Shown here piece after piece: positions 5,985 through 13,713 of a stretch of DNA of 15,050 bases. The notes under the pieces were generated by a model. That model saw only the letters and a list, made by a program, of their open reading frames with translations, was not told the DNA's origin and did no database searches. The stretch covers positions 1-15,050 of the forward strand of contig CAYZPY010000051.1 of assembly GCA_964480425.1 (NCBI GenBank), given 5' to 3'. Positions within the stretch are counted from its first letter, which is position 1, and every line of letters starts with the position of its first letter. The position numbers were made by a program, and so were the translations under genes. This stretch comes from CAYYMD01 sp964480425. GTDB lineage: Bacteria > Planctomycetota > Phycisphaerae > SM23-33.

Positions 5985-7514
5985 ATGAACCGTCCGATCC
6001 TCGAAGCAAAGGGTATCTGTAAGAGATTTCCCGGTGTTGTCGCGCTGGATAACGTGTCGCTGGAAATATATCCCCGGGAGGTGCTGGGCCTGGTGGGCGA
6101 AAACGGGGCCGGAAAATCCACCCTGATGAAAATCATCGGGGGGATTTACCAGCCCAACGAGGGGCGAATTTTCATAGACGAAAGCCCGGTGCGGATTTCC
6201 TCGGTCACCGACGCAATCAATCATCGCATAGGACTCATTCACCAGGAACTGGAGGTCCTGGACAACCTTGACGTTGCGGGCAACGTGTTCCTGGGTCGCG
6301 AGCCGACCGTCGGCGGCCCGCTGAAACTCGTAAATCGCCGGCGCATCGCCGCCGATACGCAAAAATACCTGGCGCCCCTCGGACTGAACGTCTCGCCGTG
6401 GACGCCGCTGAGCGAACTCTCCATCGCACAGAGACAGATGGTCGAGATTGCCAAGGCCCTGTCGCTTAACGCGCGGATCCTGATGATGGACGAGCCGACC
6501 TCAGCCCTTACGGTGAACGAGACGGCCCGATTGCTGGAAATCATCCGCGAGTTGAGGTCCAAGGGCGTAACGATAATATTCATTTCCCACCGCATCGAAG
6601 AGGTCAAGCAGTGCGCCGATCGCGTAGTGGTTCTGCGCGACGGCGCCAACGCGGGGCAACTGACCGGCGACGACATCACGCACGACAAGATGATCCGCCT
6701 GATGGTGGGGCGCGACCTGGACAAGTTCTTCACGCGCGCCTCTGGGCGGGAGCAGACGGGGTACTTCCGGGTGCGCGACTTTCGCACCACGTATCGCCCC
6801 CGGCACAAAATCGACTTCGACATCTCGCGCGGAGAAATTTTCGGTTTCGCCGGGCTTGTCGGGGCGGGGCGCAGCGAACTGGCCCAGGCGATATTCGGCG
6901 TTGACCGGAAGGTGTCCGGAAGGATTCTTCTGGAGGGGCGGGAGCTGAAAATACGCTCGCCGCGCGACGCGGTAAACAACGGCGTGTACCTTATTCCCGA
7001 AGACCGCCATCGCGCGGGGCTGGTGCAGGGAATGAGCGTGCGGGAGAACATCACCCTGCCCAGTCTGGGGGACTGTGCCACTTTGGGTCTGGTGAACAAC
7101 GGCGCCGAGCGCCGCGTCGCATCCGGGCAATGCGAATCGCTGAACATCCGCACGCCCTCGGTCGAAACGAACGTAATGAATCTCTCGGGCGGCAATCAGC
7201 AGAAGGTGATACTGGCCAAGTGGCTGGCGCTGAAACCCAAGGTGCTGATCTTCGACGAGCCCACGCGGGGCATCGACGTGGGCGCCAAGAGCGAAATATA
7301 CAAACTCATGCGCGACCTTGCCGAGGCGGGCGTGGTGATAATGATGATAAGCAGCGACATGGAAGAGATACTGGGCGTCAGCAGCCGCATTGCGGTGATG
7401 CACGAGGGTATGATTACCGGTATACTGCACAGGGAACACTGCACCGAGGAAAAGATTATGCAACTTGCGCTGGGACGGATAGAAAACCACACGCTGCAGG
7501 AGCAGGGGCGATGA
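5985..7514 (+). CDS. Sugar ABC transporter ATP-binding protein (RbsA/MglA type, two ABC domains)
   Basis: This cytoplasmic ATPase powers the importer. Its 509 residues hold two fused nucleotide-binding domains, as usual for carbohydrate transporters of the RbsA/MglA/XylG class. Domain 1 has Walker A GENGAGKST (residues 38-46), a Q-loop near LIHQELEV, the LSIAQRQ signature, and Walker B with the D169-E170 pair (LMMDEPTSAL). Domain 2 has the degenerate Walker A GLVGAGRSEL that is normal for the second half of this class. It also has the LSGGNQQKV signature and Walker B with D424-E425 (LIFDEPTRGIDVGAK). It begins 8 bp after the stop of the binding-protein gene with no clear ribosome binding site, so translation is probably coupled. 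Its stop overlaps the permease start (ATGA). Confidence 0.96.
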   Translation: MNRPILEAKGICKRFPGVVALDNVSLEIYPREVLGLVGENGAGKSTLMKIIGGIYQPNEGRIFIDESPVRISSVTDAINHRIGLIHQELEVLDNLDVAGNVFLGREPTVGGPLKLVNRRRIAADTQKYLAPLGLNVSPWTPLSELSIAQRQMVEIAKALSLNARILMMDEPTSALTVNETARLLEIIRELRSKGVTIIFISHRIEEVKQCADRVVVLRDGANAGQLTGDDITHDKMIRLMVGRDLDKFFTRASGREQTGYFRVRDFRTTYRPRHKIDFDISRGEIFGFAGLVGAGRSELAQAIFGVDRKVSGRILLEGRELKIRSPRDAVNNGVYLIPEDRHRAGLVQGMSVRENITLPSLGDCATLGLVNNGAERRVASGQCESLNIRTPSVETNVMNLSGGNQQKVILAKWLALKPKVLIFDEPTRGIDVGAKSEIYKLMRDLAEAGVVIMMISSDMEEILGVSSRIAVMHEGMITGILHREHCTEEKIMQLALGRIENHTLQEQGR

Positions 7515-8956
7515 AAAAAGAACTTGGAATATTATTACTGTTAGTGGAACTCTGCGCCATCGTCTCGTGCATCAATCCGCGGTTCCTCAGCGAACTGAAT
7601 CTGCAGAACACCGCCCGCCTGGTCAGCATGTTCGGCATCTTCAGCATCGGCGCCGGGTTAGTGATTATCACCGGGGGGATCGATCTTTCAGTGGGCTCGA
7701 TGCTGGCGTTTCAGGGGGTGATACTGGCCATGATGCTGCGCCAGTGGGGATGGTCGTGGCAGGTCGCGGCGCCGACGGTCGTTGCCGGATGCATGGTGCT
7801 GGGGGCGATTCACGGACTGCTTATCACGAGATTCCGCATGCAGGCATTTATTGTAACCTTATGTGGATTATTGATTTATCGTGGGCTGGCGAGATTCGTC
7901 GCCGACGACACCACAAAGGGATTCGGGCAGGAATCTTACGGAATTCTCACCTTCCTGCAGGAAGGTATGATTCCGGTGTGGTTGATAGTGCCGATTATTC
8001 TGGTGGCCCTGGTGTTGTATATCGGGTTCGCCAAGGCGCAATCGCCGAAAAGGATCGCCCAGGGCACCGGTTTCCTGCTAGGCCTGCAACTGATCGTTTG
8101 CCTTTTAATCAGTCCGCTAACCTTTCTGTACAACGCTGAAAAATCGTTCCCGCAGGCCTTGGGCTCCTACTTTACCTCGCTTCCGCAATCCTTCACGCAG
8201 ACATTCCCGACCGCCTTTTTCGCCTGGACCATCGTATTCATAATACTGTACGCATTGATAGCGGCCGTCAGGGCGGCCGCCTTAAGCCGGATAAAACATA
8301 TCCCCGTGCGTATATTATCTCACGTGGTTCTCCTGGCCGCTGCATTGGGTCTGTGCTGTCTTGGCTTCTCGCTGATCTTCAGGCAAACGGAGCCGTTTTA
8401 CAGAATACGGATACCCTGGCTGGACGCCTCGATGATTTTCGGGCACATGGCACCGTTGCATAAGATACAGGTTCCAATGTCGTTCATCCTGCTGCTGGGT
8501 GTCGCGCTGATAATGTGGATTGTTCTTCACCGTTCCGTTTACGGGCGCTACCTCCTGGCCGTGGGACGCAACGAAGAGGCCGCCAGGTTCTCGGGAATCA
8601 AAACCAATCTCGTCACCGCAAGCGCATATATTCTCGCGGCGGGTCTTACGGGCATATCGGGCGTGCTGTTCGCCTTTTACACCAACATGGTCACGCCCTC
8701 GACCCACGGGACTTTTTACGAACTTTACGGCATCGCCGCGGCGGTGCTGGGCGGATGTTCGCTGCGGGGAGGGGAGGGCTCCATCATCGGCATCCTCATA
8801 GGCGCGGCGCTTATACAGGTGTTGCAGAATTTCGTAAACCTCATGGAGATCCCCAGTTCGCTGAACTTCGCCGTAATGGGCACGGTTATCCTGTTCGGCG
8901 TGCTGGCCGACCAGGTCATCGCGTATAGACGCGCCAAGTCCGTGCGGTTAAAGTAA
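7511..8956 (+). CDS. Sugar ABC transporter permease (RbsC type) with large internal insertion
   Basis: This is the membrane channel subunit of the importer. The first about 130 residues are ordinary RbsC/MglC family sequence: GAGLVIITGGIDLSVGS, then FIVTLCGLLIYRGLARF. The C-terminal part, from about residue 318, also fits: VYGRYLLAVGRNEEAARFSGI, YELYGIAAAVLGGCSLRGGEG and IGILIGAALIQVLQNF. Between them, about residues 150-315 form an extra block. It has hydrophobic segments near 153-175, 187-207, 235-258 and 265-290, and soluble stretches between them. Family members are usually near 320-340 residues, whereas this one has 481. Reading frame and family motifs continue on both sides, so this is an expansion and not an assembly break. 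GC counted by hand is about 53% over 7861-8400 against about 62% in the flanks. The ATG overlaps the ATPase stop. Confidence 0.92.
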   Translation: MKKELGILLLLVELCAIVSCINPRFLSELNLQNTARLVSMFGIFSIGAGLVIITGGIDLSVGSMLAFQGVILAMMLRQWGWSWQVAAPTVVAGCMVLGAIHGLLITRFRMQAFIVTLCGLLIYRGLARFVADDTTKGFGQESYGILTFLQEGMIPVWLIVPIILVALVLYIGFAKAQSPKRIAQGTGFLLGLQLIVCLLISPLTFLYNAEKSFPQALGSYFTSLPQSFTQTFPTAFFAWTIVFIILYALIAAVRAAALSRIKHIPVRILSHVVLLAAALGLCCLGFSLIFRQTEPFYRIRIPWLDASMIFGHMAPLHKIQVPMSFILLLGVALIMWIVLHRSVYGRYLLAVGRNEEAARFSGIKTNLVTASAYILAAGLTGISGVLFAFYTNMVTPSTHGTFYELYGIAAAVLGGCSLRGGEGSIIGILIGAALIQVLQNFVNLMEIPSSLNFAVMGTVILFGVLADQVIAYRRAKSVRLK

Positions 8957-8977
8957 ATGCGGCGTCGAATAAAGAGA

Positions 8978-9004
8978 CCCCGGCCGGAAGGGCGCCGACC
9001 GGGG
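8978..9004 (+). terminator. Candidate terminator hairpin after the ABC operon
   Basis: CCCCGGCCGG (8978-8987) pairs with CCGACCGGGG (8995-9004) with a single mismatch and a 7-nt loop, 21 bp after the permease stop. There is no U-tract downstream, so intrinsic termination would be weak. The position and stability still make it the likely end of the transporter transcript. Confidence 0.5.
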
Positions 9005-9058
9005 CGGGGCATTGGCTTCCCGACCCAGAGAACTGGTGTCGGGACGTGCGGTGGCCTG

Positions 9059-9096
9059 TATAATGAGTTTGCTCATTGGGAACAGTACGATATAAT
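9059..9096 (+). promoter_or_regulatory. Twin -10 boxes with an inverted repeat between them
   Basis: TATAAT occurs at 9059-9064 and again at 9091-9096. Between them AATGAG (9062-9067) and CTCATT (9072-9077) form a 6-bp inverted repeat with loop TTTG. The second box has a partial -35 (TTGCTC, 9069-9074) at 16 bp and lies 22 bp before the lipoprotein start at 9119. It is the likely promoter of that gene, with the inverted repeat placed over its -35 region as a possible operator. Confidence 0.5.
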
Positions 9097-9118
9097 TTCT
9101 TCTCGGACAAATTTTCTT

Positions 9119-9718
9119 ATGGGCGCTAAAATGGCAAACAGTCTCATGACATTCTTTATCGCACTTGGGTCGCTGTGTGCGGCGTGCGGATGCGCCACCT
9201 ACACTTCACCGACGGCCGCCTCGGAAACCACCGACCCCGCGCGGCGCGACTTCAACGCCGTCTGGGACGCCTCGGTGCGCACCCTGCGAAGATACGACTT
9301 CAAAATAGACCGTCAGAACCGCCGCCAAGGTCTCATCACCACCCGCCCGATGACCGGCAGATATCTTTTCGAGTTCTGGCGGCGCGACGCCGCCTCCTGG
9401 CAGGATCTGGAAGAGGGAACCGTACAGACAATCTATCGCGTCGCCAAGGTAACCATTCGCCCCGCCCAGGGCGACAGGCAGCGATTTGCCGCAAACGTGG
9501 AAGTAACCGTCTATCGCTCCAACCTACCCCAGCCGCAAATCACCAGCGCCTCGGAGGCATACGACCTGTTCATCAGGCCTGGGGAAGTCTCACGCAGGCG
9601 AACGCCGCTGGGCAAGGAACAAAAAACTCACATGGTCGAACTCGGGCGCGACAAGCAACTGGAAAGGGACATCGCAGCCGCGATCGCTGCCGAACGGTCT
9701 ATGCAATTGACCTACTAA
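9119..9718 (+). CDS. Putative lipoprotein of unknown function
   Basis: I recognise no family with confidence. The N-terminus (about residues 1-25) is a short lipoprotein-type signal: a Lys at position 4, a hydrophobic run FFIALGSLC, then Cys at 20, 23 and 25. C23 after Ala-Ala is the best lipidation site. The mature part of about 175 residues begins near the FNAVWDASVRTLRRYDFKIDRQNRRQG segment, which resembles the opening of small lipoproteins of the BamC/NlpB-like type in a general way only. It continues with strands such as YRVAKVTIRP and ends in an Arg/Glu-rich helix. The start at 9119 gives the n-region a positive charge; ATGs at 9131 and 9146 are in frame and possible. It is a single gene with its own promoter-like sequence. 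Confidence 0.75.
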   Translation: MGAKMANSLMTFFIALGSLCAACGCATYTSPTAASETTDPARRDFNAVWDASVRTLRRYDFKIDRQNRRQGLITTRPMTGRYLFEFWRRDAASWQDLEEGTVQTIYRVAKVTIRPAQGDRQRFAANVEVTVYRSNLPQPQITSASEAYDLFIRPGEVSRRRTPLGKEQKTHMVELGRDKQLERDIAAAIAAERSMQLTY

Positions 9719-9761
9719 GCCGTTGAATTTATCATGTCGATATGGCACGAACCGTCTACGC

Positions 9762-9835
9762 GGTGGATGTAGCTCAGTGGTTAGAGCACCTGGTTGTGGT
9801 CCAGGGGGCCGTGGGTTCGAATCCCATCATCCACC
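9762..9835 (+). tRNA. tRNA-His (anticodon GTG)
   Basis: The full cloverleaf is visible. The acceptor stem is 9763-9769 with 9828-9834, and the D stem is GCTC/GAGC (9772-9775, 9784-9787). The anticodon stem CCTGG/CCAGG (9789-9793, 9801-9805) encloses loop TTGTGGT with GTG at 9796-9798. The T stem and loop are GTGGG-TTCGAAT-CCCAT. G at 9762 faces C at 9835, which gives the G-1:C73 pair that identifies histidine tRNA. The 3' CCA is not encoded. Confidence 0.97.
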
Positions 9836-9847
9836 CGTTCCGACAGG

Positions 9848-9873
9848 CGCGGCGGCGTTCCTACGCCGCCGCG
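9848..9873. repeat. GC-rich hairpin, copy B, just after tRNA-His
   Basis: The stem CGCGGCGGCG (9848-9857) / CGCCGCCGCG (9864-9873) is identical to that at 565-590, with loop TTCCTA in place of CTACCA. It begins 13 nt after the tRNA and could end the tRNA transcript, although TAATAAAT follows and not a run of T. Two copies with the same stem in different contexts fit a dispersed palindromic repeat. Confidence 0.6.
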
Positions 9874-9927
9874 TAATAAATGATGACTACGCGCGTCGAA
9901 CCGAATTTTTCTCACCAGTCAGCGCTC

Positions 9928-9933
9928 TATAAT
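9928..9933 (+). promoter_or_regulatory. -10 box nearly abutting the radical SAM gene
   Basis: A consensus TATAAT lies 8 nt before the ATG at 9942. Transcription starting about 7 nt downstream would give a leader of 0-2 nt. No Shine-Dalgarno sequence is present, and the -35 region is weak (T-rich, 9906-9911). Confidence 0.45.
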
Positions 9934-9941
9934 CATATGCA

Positions 9942-10829
9942 ATGAACCAGCGCATCGGACAGTGCGGCCCCGACGTCGTTCGCGATCACCGCAGGCAGTG
10001 GCGCGACTGCCTCTACGTGTATCCGGTGATATCGCGCCGAAGCCGAGGGCTGAGCATCGGGGTGAACCTAAATCCCGATAAGACGTGCAACTTCAACTGC
10101 GTGTATTGCCAGATTGATCGTAGCACGGACCGGGGATTATCTGAGGTGAACCTGGACACTCTGTCGGGCGAACTCGATCAGGCCCTGGCCGAGGCCTCGA
10201 GCGGGTGGATCTGGAATGAGGCGAAATTCGCCGCCGCGCCGTCGAATCTGCGCCGCCTCAACGACATCGCCTTCAGCGGCGACGGGGAGCCGACCTGCCA
10301 CCCGGCGTTCGACCGCGCCGTGCGAATCGCCGCAAAGACAAAGGCGCGCCACAGGCGGCGCGACGTCAAAATCGTGGTGATTACTAACGCCTCGCAGTTC
10401 CATCGCCCGCAGTTCCGCCGCGCCCTTCCGGTCCTCGACGCCAACAACGGCGAAATCTGGGCAAAATTAGACGCCGGCACGGAATACCTGTTCCGCCGAA
10501 TCAACCGTCCCCGCCCCGGCATCTCGCTGAAACTGATAATGGAGAACATAATCTCAGCCGCGCGGGAGCGGGAAATTGTTATCCAGAGTTTGTTCTTTTC
10601 CATGAGGGGCCGCCGACCTGACGCCCGGCACATTAACGCATACTGCGGCCGAATTAACCAAATCCTCGCCGCCGGCGGAAAGATTAAACTCATCCAGGTG
10701 CACACCGTGGCCAGACCGCCCGCCGAAAGTTACGTCGCGCCCCTGGATGACTGCGACCTGGACGCCCTGGCCGGGCGCATCCGCGCCGCCTGCCCCGCCG
10801 TGCCCGTAGAAGTGTTCTATGGAACGTAA
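9942..10829 (+). CDS. Radical SAM protein, COG0731-like
   Basis: This is a cytoplasmic iron-sulfur enzyme of the radical SAM superfamily. The [4Fe-4S] motif is CNFNCVYC with C49, C53 and C56, preceded by SIGVNLNPDKT as in COG0731 proteins (the group that includes wyosine-synthase-like enzymes). The SAM-binding FSGDGEPTCHPAF segment follows near residues 110-122, then VVITNAS (about 146-152) and the WAKLDAGTEYLFRRINRP strand near 170-188. The 295 residues cover a complete partial TIM barrel, with no obvious extra cluster domain. Its substrate is unknown; a link to tRNA modification is only suggested by family name and by the neighbouring tRNA-His. It converges on the GH95 gene with an 18-bp gap. 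Confidence 0.88.
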   Translation: MNQRIGQCGPDVVRDHRRQWRDCLYVYPVISRRSRGLSIGVNLNPDKTCNFNCVYCQIDRSTDRGLSEVNLDTLSGELDQALAEASSGWIWNEAKFAAAPSNLRRLNDIAFSGDGEPTCHPAFDRAVRIAAKTKARHRRRDVKIVVITNASQFHRPQFRRALPVLDANNGEIWAKLDAGTEYLFRRINRPRPGISLKLIMENIISAAREREIVIQSLFFSMRGRRPDARHINAYCGRINQILAAGGKIKLIQVHTVARPPAESYVAPLDDCDLDALAGRIRAACPAVPVEVFYGT

Positions 10830-10847
10830 CGCCGGTCGCGGCAAAGT

Positions 10848-13166
10848 TTACTTCGGCGTGATTTCGTACTCTTCGCCGGCGGTGGTGGCGAAGGTGTAGA
10901 TACCGTCTTCGGGCTCAACCTTGAGGCGCACCTCGTCGGAGCGGATTTTGACTTCGCGGCCGGGTTTAACGGAGCATTTTCGCCCCGCCAGTGATTTAAT
11001 CACGGCGCGTTTGAGCCGCCCGCCTTTCCACCATATCGAGACCTCGAAACCGCCCCGCGCGCGCAGGCCCGTAACGCTTCCTTCAGGCCAGGCCTTTGGA
11101 AGCGCCGCCAGCATGTGAATACATCCCATGTGGCTCTGGAGGAGCATCTCCGCTACGCCTGCGGTGGCGCCAAAGTTGCCGTCTATCTGGAACGGCGGAT
11201 GCGCGCAGAACATGTTCGGATAGGTATTTGTGACTATCGCCTCGGTCAGCATTTTGTATGCTCGATCGCCGTCGCCGAAGCGCGCCCAGAGATTGATTTT
11301 CCACGCCTTGGCCCAACCGGTGCCGCCGTCGCCTCGAAATTCGAGCGATTGCCTTGCGGCCCGGAACAACTTCGCAGTATCCGGATTAATCCCCTCACCG
11401 GGGTGAACCGCCCACAGGTGCGAGACGTGGCGATGATGGCTGTTGGGATCGTCGACGTCCCTCAACCATTCCTGCAACTGCCCGTACCGACCTATCTGGT
11501 TGGGCGCGATTTTTTCGCGCATGGCGTCGAGTCTGTCGGCGAAGTCCTCGTGGCGCCCCAGTATCCTGGCGGCCTGTGCGGTATGCTCAAAAAGCGCCCG
11601 GATAATCTGGTGGTCCATCGTCGGACCCATCACCAGCCCGCCGTGTTCGGGCGAATTGGAAGGTCCGGAAACGAGGCGTCCGGTTTCGGGATCCTCGACC
11701 AGGAAATCCACGAAAAACATCGCCGCGCCCCTCATCAGCGGGTACGCCTCTGCCAGAAACTCCTCGTCCTGCGTGAACAGGTAATGCTCCCAGAGGTGAT
11801 GGCACAACCAGGCGCCGCCGGTGACCCATATCCCGTGGTCGGACTTGTTAATCGGGGCCGCGCCTCGCCAAAGGTCGGTGTTGTGGTGCAGCACCCACCC
11901 GCGGACGCCGTAATGTTCCCGCGCCACCTTCGCACCCGTTTGGGAGACATCCCGTATCAGGTCGAACAGCGGTCGGTGGCACTCGGACAGGTTGCACACC
12001 TCCGCCGGCCAGTAGTTCATCTCGGCGTTGATGTTCGTGGTCCACTTGCACTCCCACGGCGGCTTGAGCGATTCGTTCCATATCCCCTGAAGGTTGGCCG
12101 GCTGGGCCCCGGGCAGGCTGGAGGCGATAAGCAGGTACCGCCCGTACTGGAAGTACAACTCGGCCAGTTGCAGGTCGTCCTGCTTGTCGAAATTTTTTAT
12201 CCGCGCGTCGGTGGTCTGCTCTGCAGCGCCTGTCCGCCCCAGGTCGAGTTCCACGCGCCCGAAAAGCGAACGATAATACTCCACGTGGTCTGCGAGGAGT
12301 CGGTCGTAACTTTTCCTGGCCGCGGCGACTAGGATTCGTTCGCATCGCTCGGCGGGGTCGCCCGATACGTCTTTGTAGTTTTTGAAACTCGTTTCAGCCG
12401 CCAGCATGAGCACGACCTCGTCGGCGCCCCTGACGGATATGCCCTTATCGTCGGCCGAGACCTCCCCGCCGTTCGCTCGCGCCAGAAGGCGGGCCTCGAA
12501 AGTCAGCACGCCGTCGGTCACCGTTCCGGTAAGGGCGATCTGCGAATCCGCCACTTTGCGAACTTTGTGCTTCTTGTGCGGGCTTGTCATATCGGCGGCG
12601 AACGTTACGCCGCCCGGCTTGTCGGACGATACGTGAACCACCAGCACCCGGTCCGGATACGAACAGAATACGCGGCGCGTGAATTTCACGTCGCCGACCT
12701 GGTAAGCAACCTCTGCGACGGCCCTGCCGATGTCGAGCCGGCGCAAGTAGTTTTCGACCTCCCGGCGACCGGGGAAATCAAGTCGTATGTCGCCGAACGG
12801 CTGATACGCCATCTGGCGCAGCGGCACGGACATGAAATGCTCCATGGCGAGTTTCTCCGCCTGCTGCCGGCGACCCGCCCACAGGAGTCGGCGAATTTTT
12901 TCCAGGTACTCGGCGGCGCCCTTGTGGGAATAATCCCTCGGTTTGCCCTTCCAGAGCGTGTCCTGGTTGAACTGTATGCGTTCCTGTCCGACCCGTCCGA
13001 ATACCATCGCGCCCAGGCGCCCGTTGCCCACGGGAAGCGCCTCGAGCCATTTTCCGGCAGGTTTGTCGTATCTGAGCATCATGTCATTGTCGCCCGCAAA
13101 CGCCCCCGCCGCCGTCGCAAAGGCGCATACCGCGGCCGATGCAATCGCCGAAAGTTTCAATTTCAT
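10848..13166 (-). CDS. Glycoside hydrolase family 95 protein, secreted alpha-L-fucosidase
   Basis: GH95 enzymes are inverting glycosidases, mostly 1,2-alpha-L-fucosidases (some act on L-galactose), that cut terminal sugars from glycans. A Sec signal peptide covers residues 1-24 (MKLK, hydrophobic core, AGAFA before Gly). The N-terminal beta-sandwich follows, with WLEALPVGNGRLGAMVFG and IQFNQDTLWKGKP. A helical linker comes next, then the (alpha/alpha)6 catalytic barrel. Expected active-site parts are present: the Asn pair in TTNINAEMNYWPAEV (near 377-379), the Glu of SGPSNSPEHG (near 505) and the Asp of QIDGNFGATAG (near 662). The C-terminal beta domain closes the 772 residues, a normal family length. 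It is third in a leftward unit behind apt, 25 bp away, with GGGAG before its ATG. The exact sugar specificity is uncertain. Confidence 0.93.
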   Translation of the reverse strand: MKLKLSAIASAAVCAFATAAGAFAGDNDMMLRYDKPAGKWLEALPVGNGRLGAMVFGRVGQERIQFNQDTLWKGKPRDYSHKGAAEYLEKIRRLLWAGRRQQAEKLAMEHFMSVPLRQMAYQPFGDIRLDFPGRREVENYLRRLDIGRAVAEVAYQVGDVKFTRRVFCSYPDRVLVVHVSSDKPGGVTFAADMTSPHKKHKVRKVADSQIALTGTVTDGVLTFEARLLARANGGEVSADDKGISVRGADEVVLMLAAETSFKNYKDVSGDPAERCERILVAAARKSYDRLLADHVEYYRSLFGRVELDLGRTGAAEQTTDARIKNFDKQDDLQLAELYFQYGRYLLIASSLPGAQPANLQGIWNESLKPPWECKWTTNINAEMNYWPAEVCNLSECHRPLFDLIRDVSQTGAKVAREHYGVRGWVLHHNTDLWRGAAPINKSDHGIWVTGGAWLCHHLWEHYLFTQDEEFLAEAYPLMRGAAMFFVDFLVEDPETGRLVSGPSNSPEHGGLVMGPTMDHQIIRALFEHTAQAARILGRHEDFADRLDAMREKIAPNQIGRYGQLQEWLRDVDDPNSHHRHVSHLWAVHPGEGINPDTAKLFRAARQSLEFRGDGGTGWAKAWKINLWARFGDGDRAYKMLTEAIVTNTYPNMFCAHPPFQIDGNFGATAGVAEMLLQSHMGCIHMLAALPKAWPEGSVTGLRARGGFEVSIWWKGGRLKRAVIKSLAGRKCSVKPGREVKIRSDEVRLKVEPEDGIYTFATTAGEEYEITPK

Positions 13167-13191
13167 CGTCGTCTCCCATAACGCCCCGCCG

Positions 13192-13713
13192 TCAGTTACG
13201 GACCTGCAAAAGCGAGTGAATTTCGTAACCGGCGAGTTTATCCCTCCCGTTCAGGAAGCACAACTCGATGACCAGGGCGATTCCGCAAATATCCCCGCCC
13301 AGTTTGTTCACCAACTCGCACGCCGCTGCCATGGAGCCGCCCGTGGCCAGCAAATCGTCGACCATGAGCACCTTCTGTCCCTTTTCAATGGCGTCGGTGT
13401 GCATCTCGATGGAATCCCTTCCGTACTCCAGTTCGTAATCCGCCGAGATTCTCTCGGCTGGAAGCTTTCCGGGCTTGCGGATCGGCACGAACGCGGCGTT
13501 TAGCCTGTCGGCCGCAAGGGCACCGAAGATGAATCCGCGGCTCTCGATGCCCGTGACCACCTCGACACCCGTATCGGCGAACGGCTCGATCAACTCTATC
13601 ACCGTGCGCCGAAGCGCCTGCGGGTCGGCCAGCAGCGGCGTGATGTCCTTGAAAATGATTCCCTTCTTGGGGAAATCGGGCACGTCTCGAATAAGCGAGG
13701 CTAGGTCGTTCAT
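13192..13713 (-). CDS. apt: Adenine phosphoribosyltransferase
   Basis: This cytoplasmic purine-salvage enzyme makes AMP from adenine and PRPP. The 173 residues match the family. The adenine-binding segment near the N-terminus is VPDFPKKGIIFKDITPLL. Next come GIESRGFIFGALAADRL, PIRKPGKLP, YELEYGRDSIEMHTDAI and the PRPP-binding loop VLMVDDLLATGGS (about residues 115-128), with Ser where Thr is common. The start ATG overlaps the stop of the LtaS-like gene as ATGA, and AAGGA lies inside that gene's last codons, so the two are probably coupled. Its place between an LtaS-like phosphotransferase and a fucosidase has no obvious metabolic logic. Confidence 0.96.
   Translation of the reverse strand: MNDLASLIRDVPDFPKKGIIFKDITPLLADPQALRRTVIELIEPFADTGVEVVTGIESRGFIFGALAADRLNAAFVPIRKPGKLPAERISADYELEYGRDSIEMHTDAIEKGQKVLMVDDLLATGGSMAAACELVNKLGGDICGIALVIELCFLNGRDKLAGYEIHSLLQVRN

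Noticed and set aside
6501..7490. 329-codon open frame on the minus strand
   Set aside because: It is antisense to the ABC ATPase; its composition is that of a shadow frame.
8261..8280. Perfect 7-bp GC-rich palindrome inside the permease gene
   Set aside because: It encodes an ordinary Ala/Arg-rich stretch and a GC-rich word of this length is expected by chance; there is no sign that it was inserted.
11115..12332. 405-codon open frame on the plus strand inside the GH95 gene
   Set aside because: It is antisense to a well-supported GH95 catalytic domain and shows no recognisable motif.
4927..13166. Idea that the ABC importer and the GH95 enzyme form a fucose-use system
   Set aside because: They are on opposite strands and separated by unrelated genes and a tRNA, and no fucose isomerase, kinase or aldolase is present.
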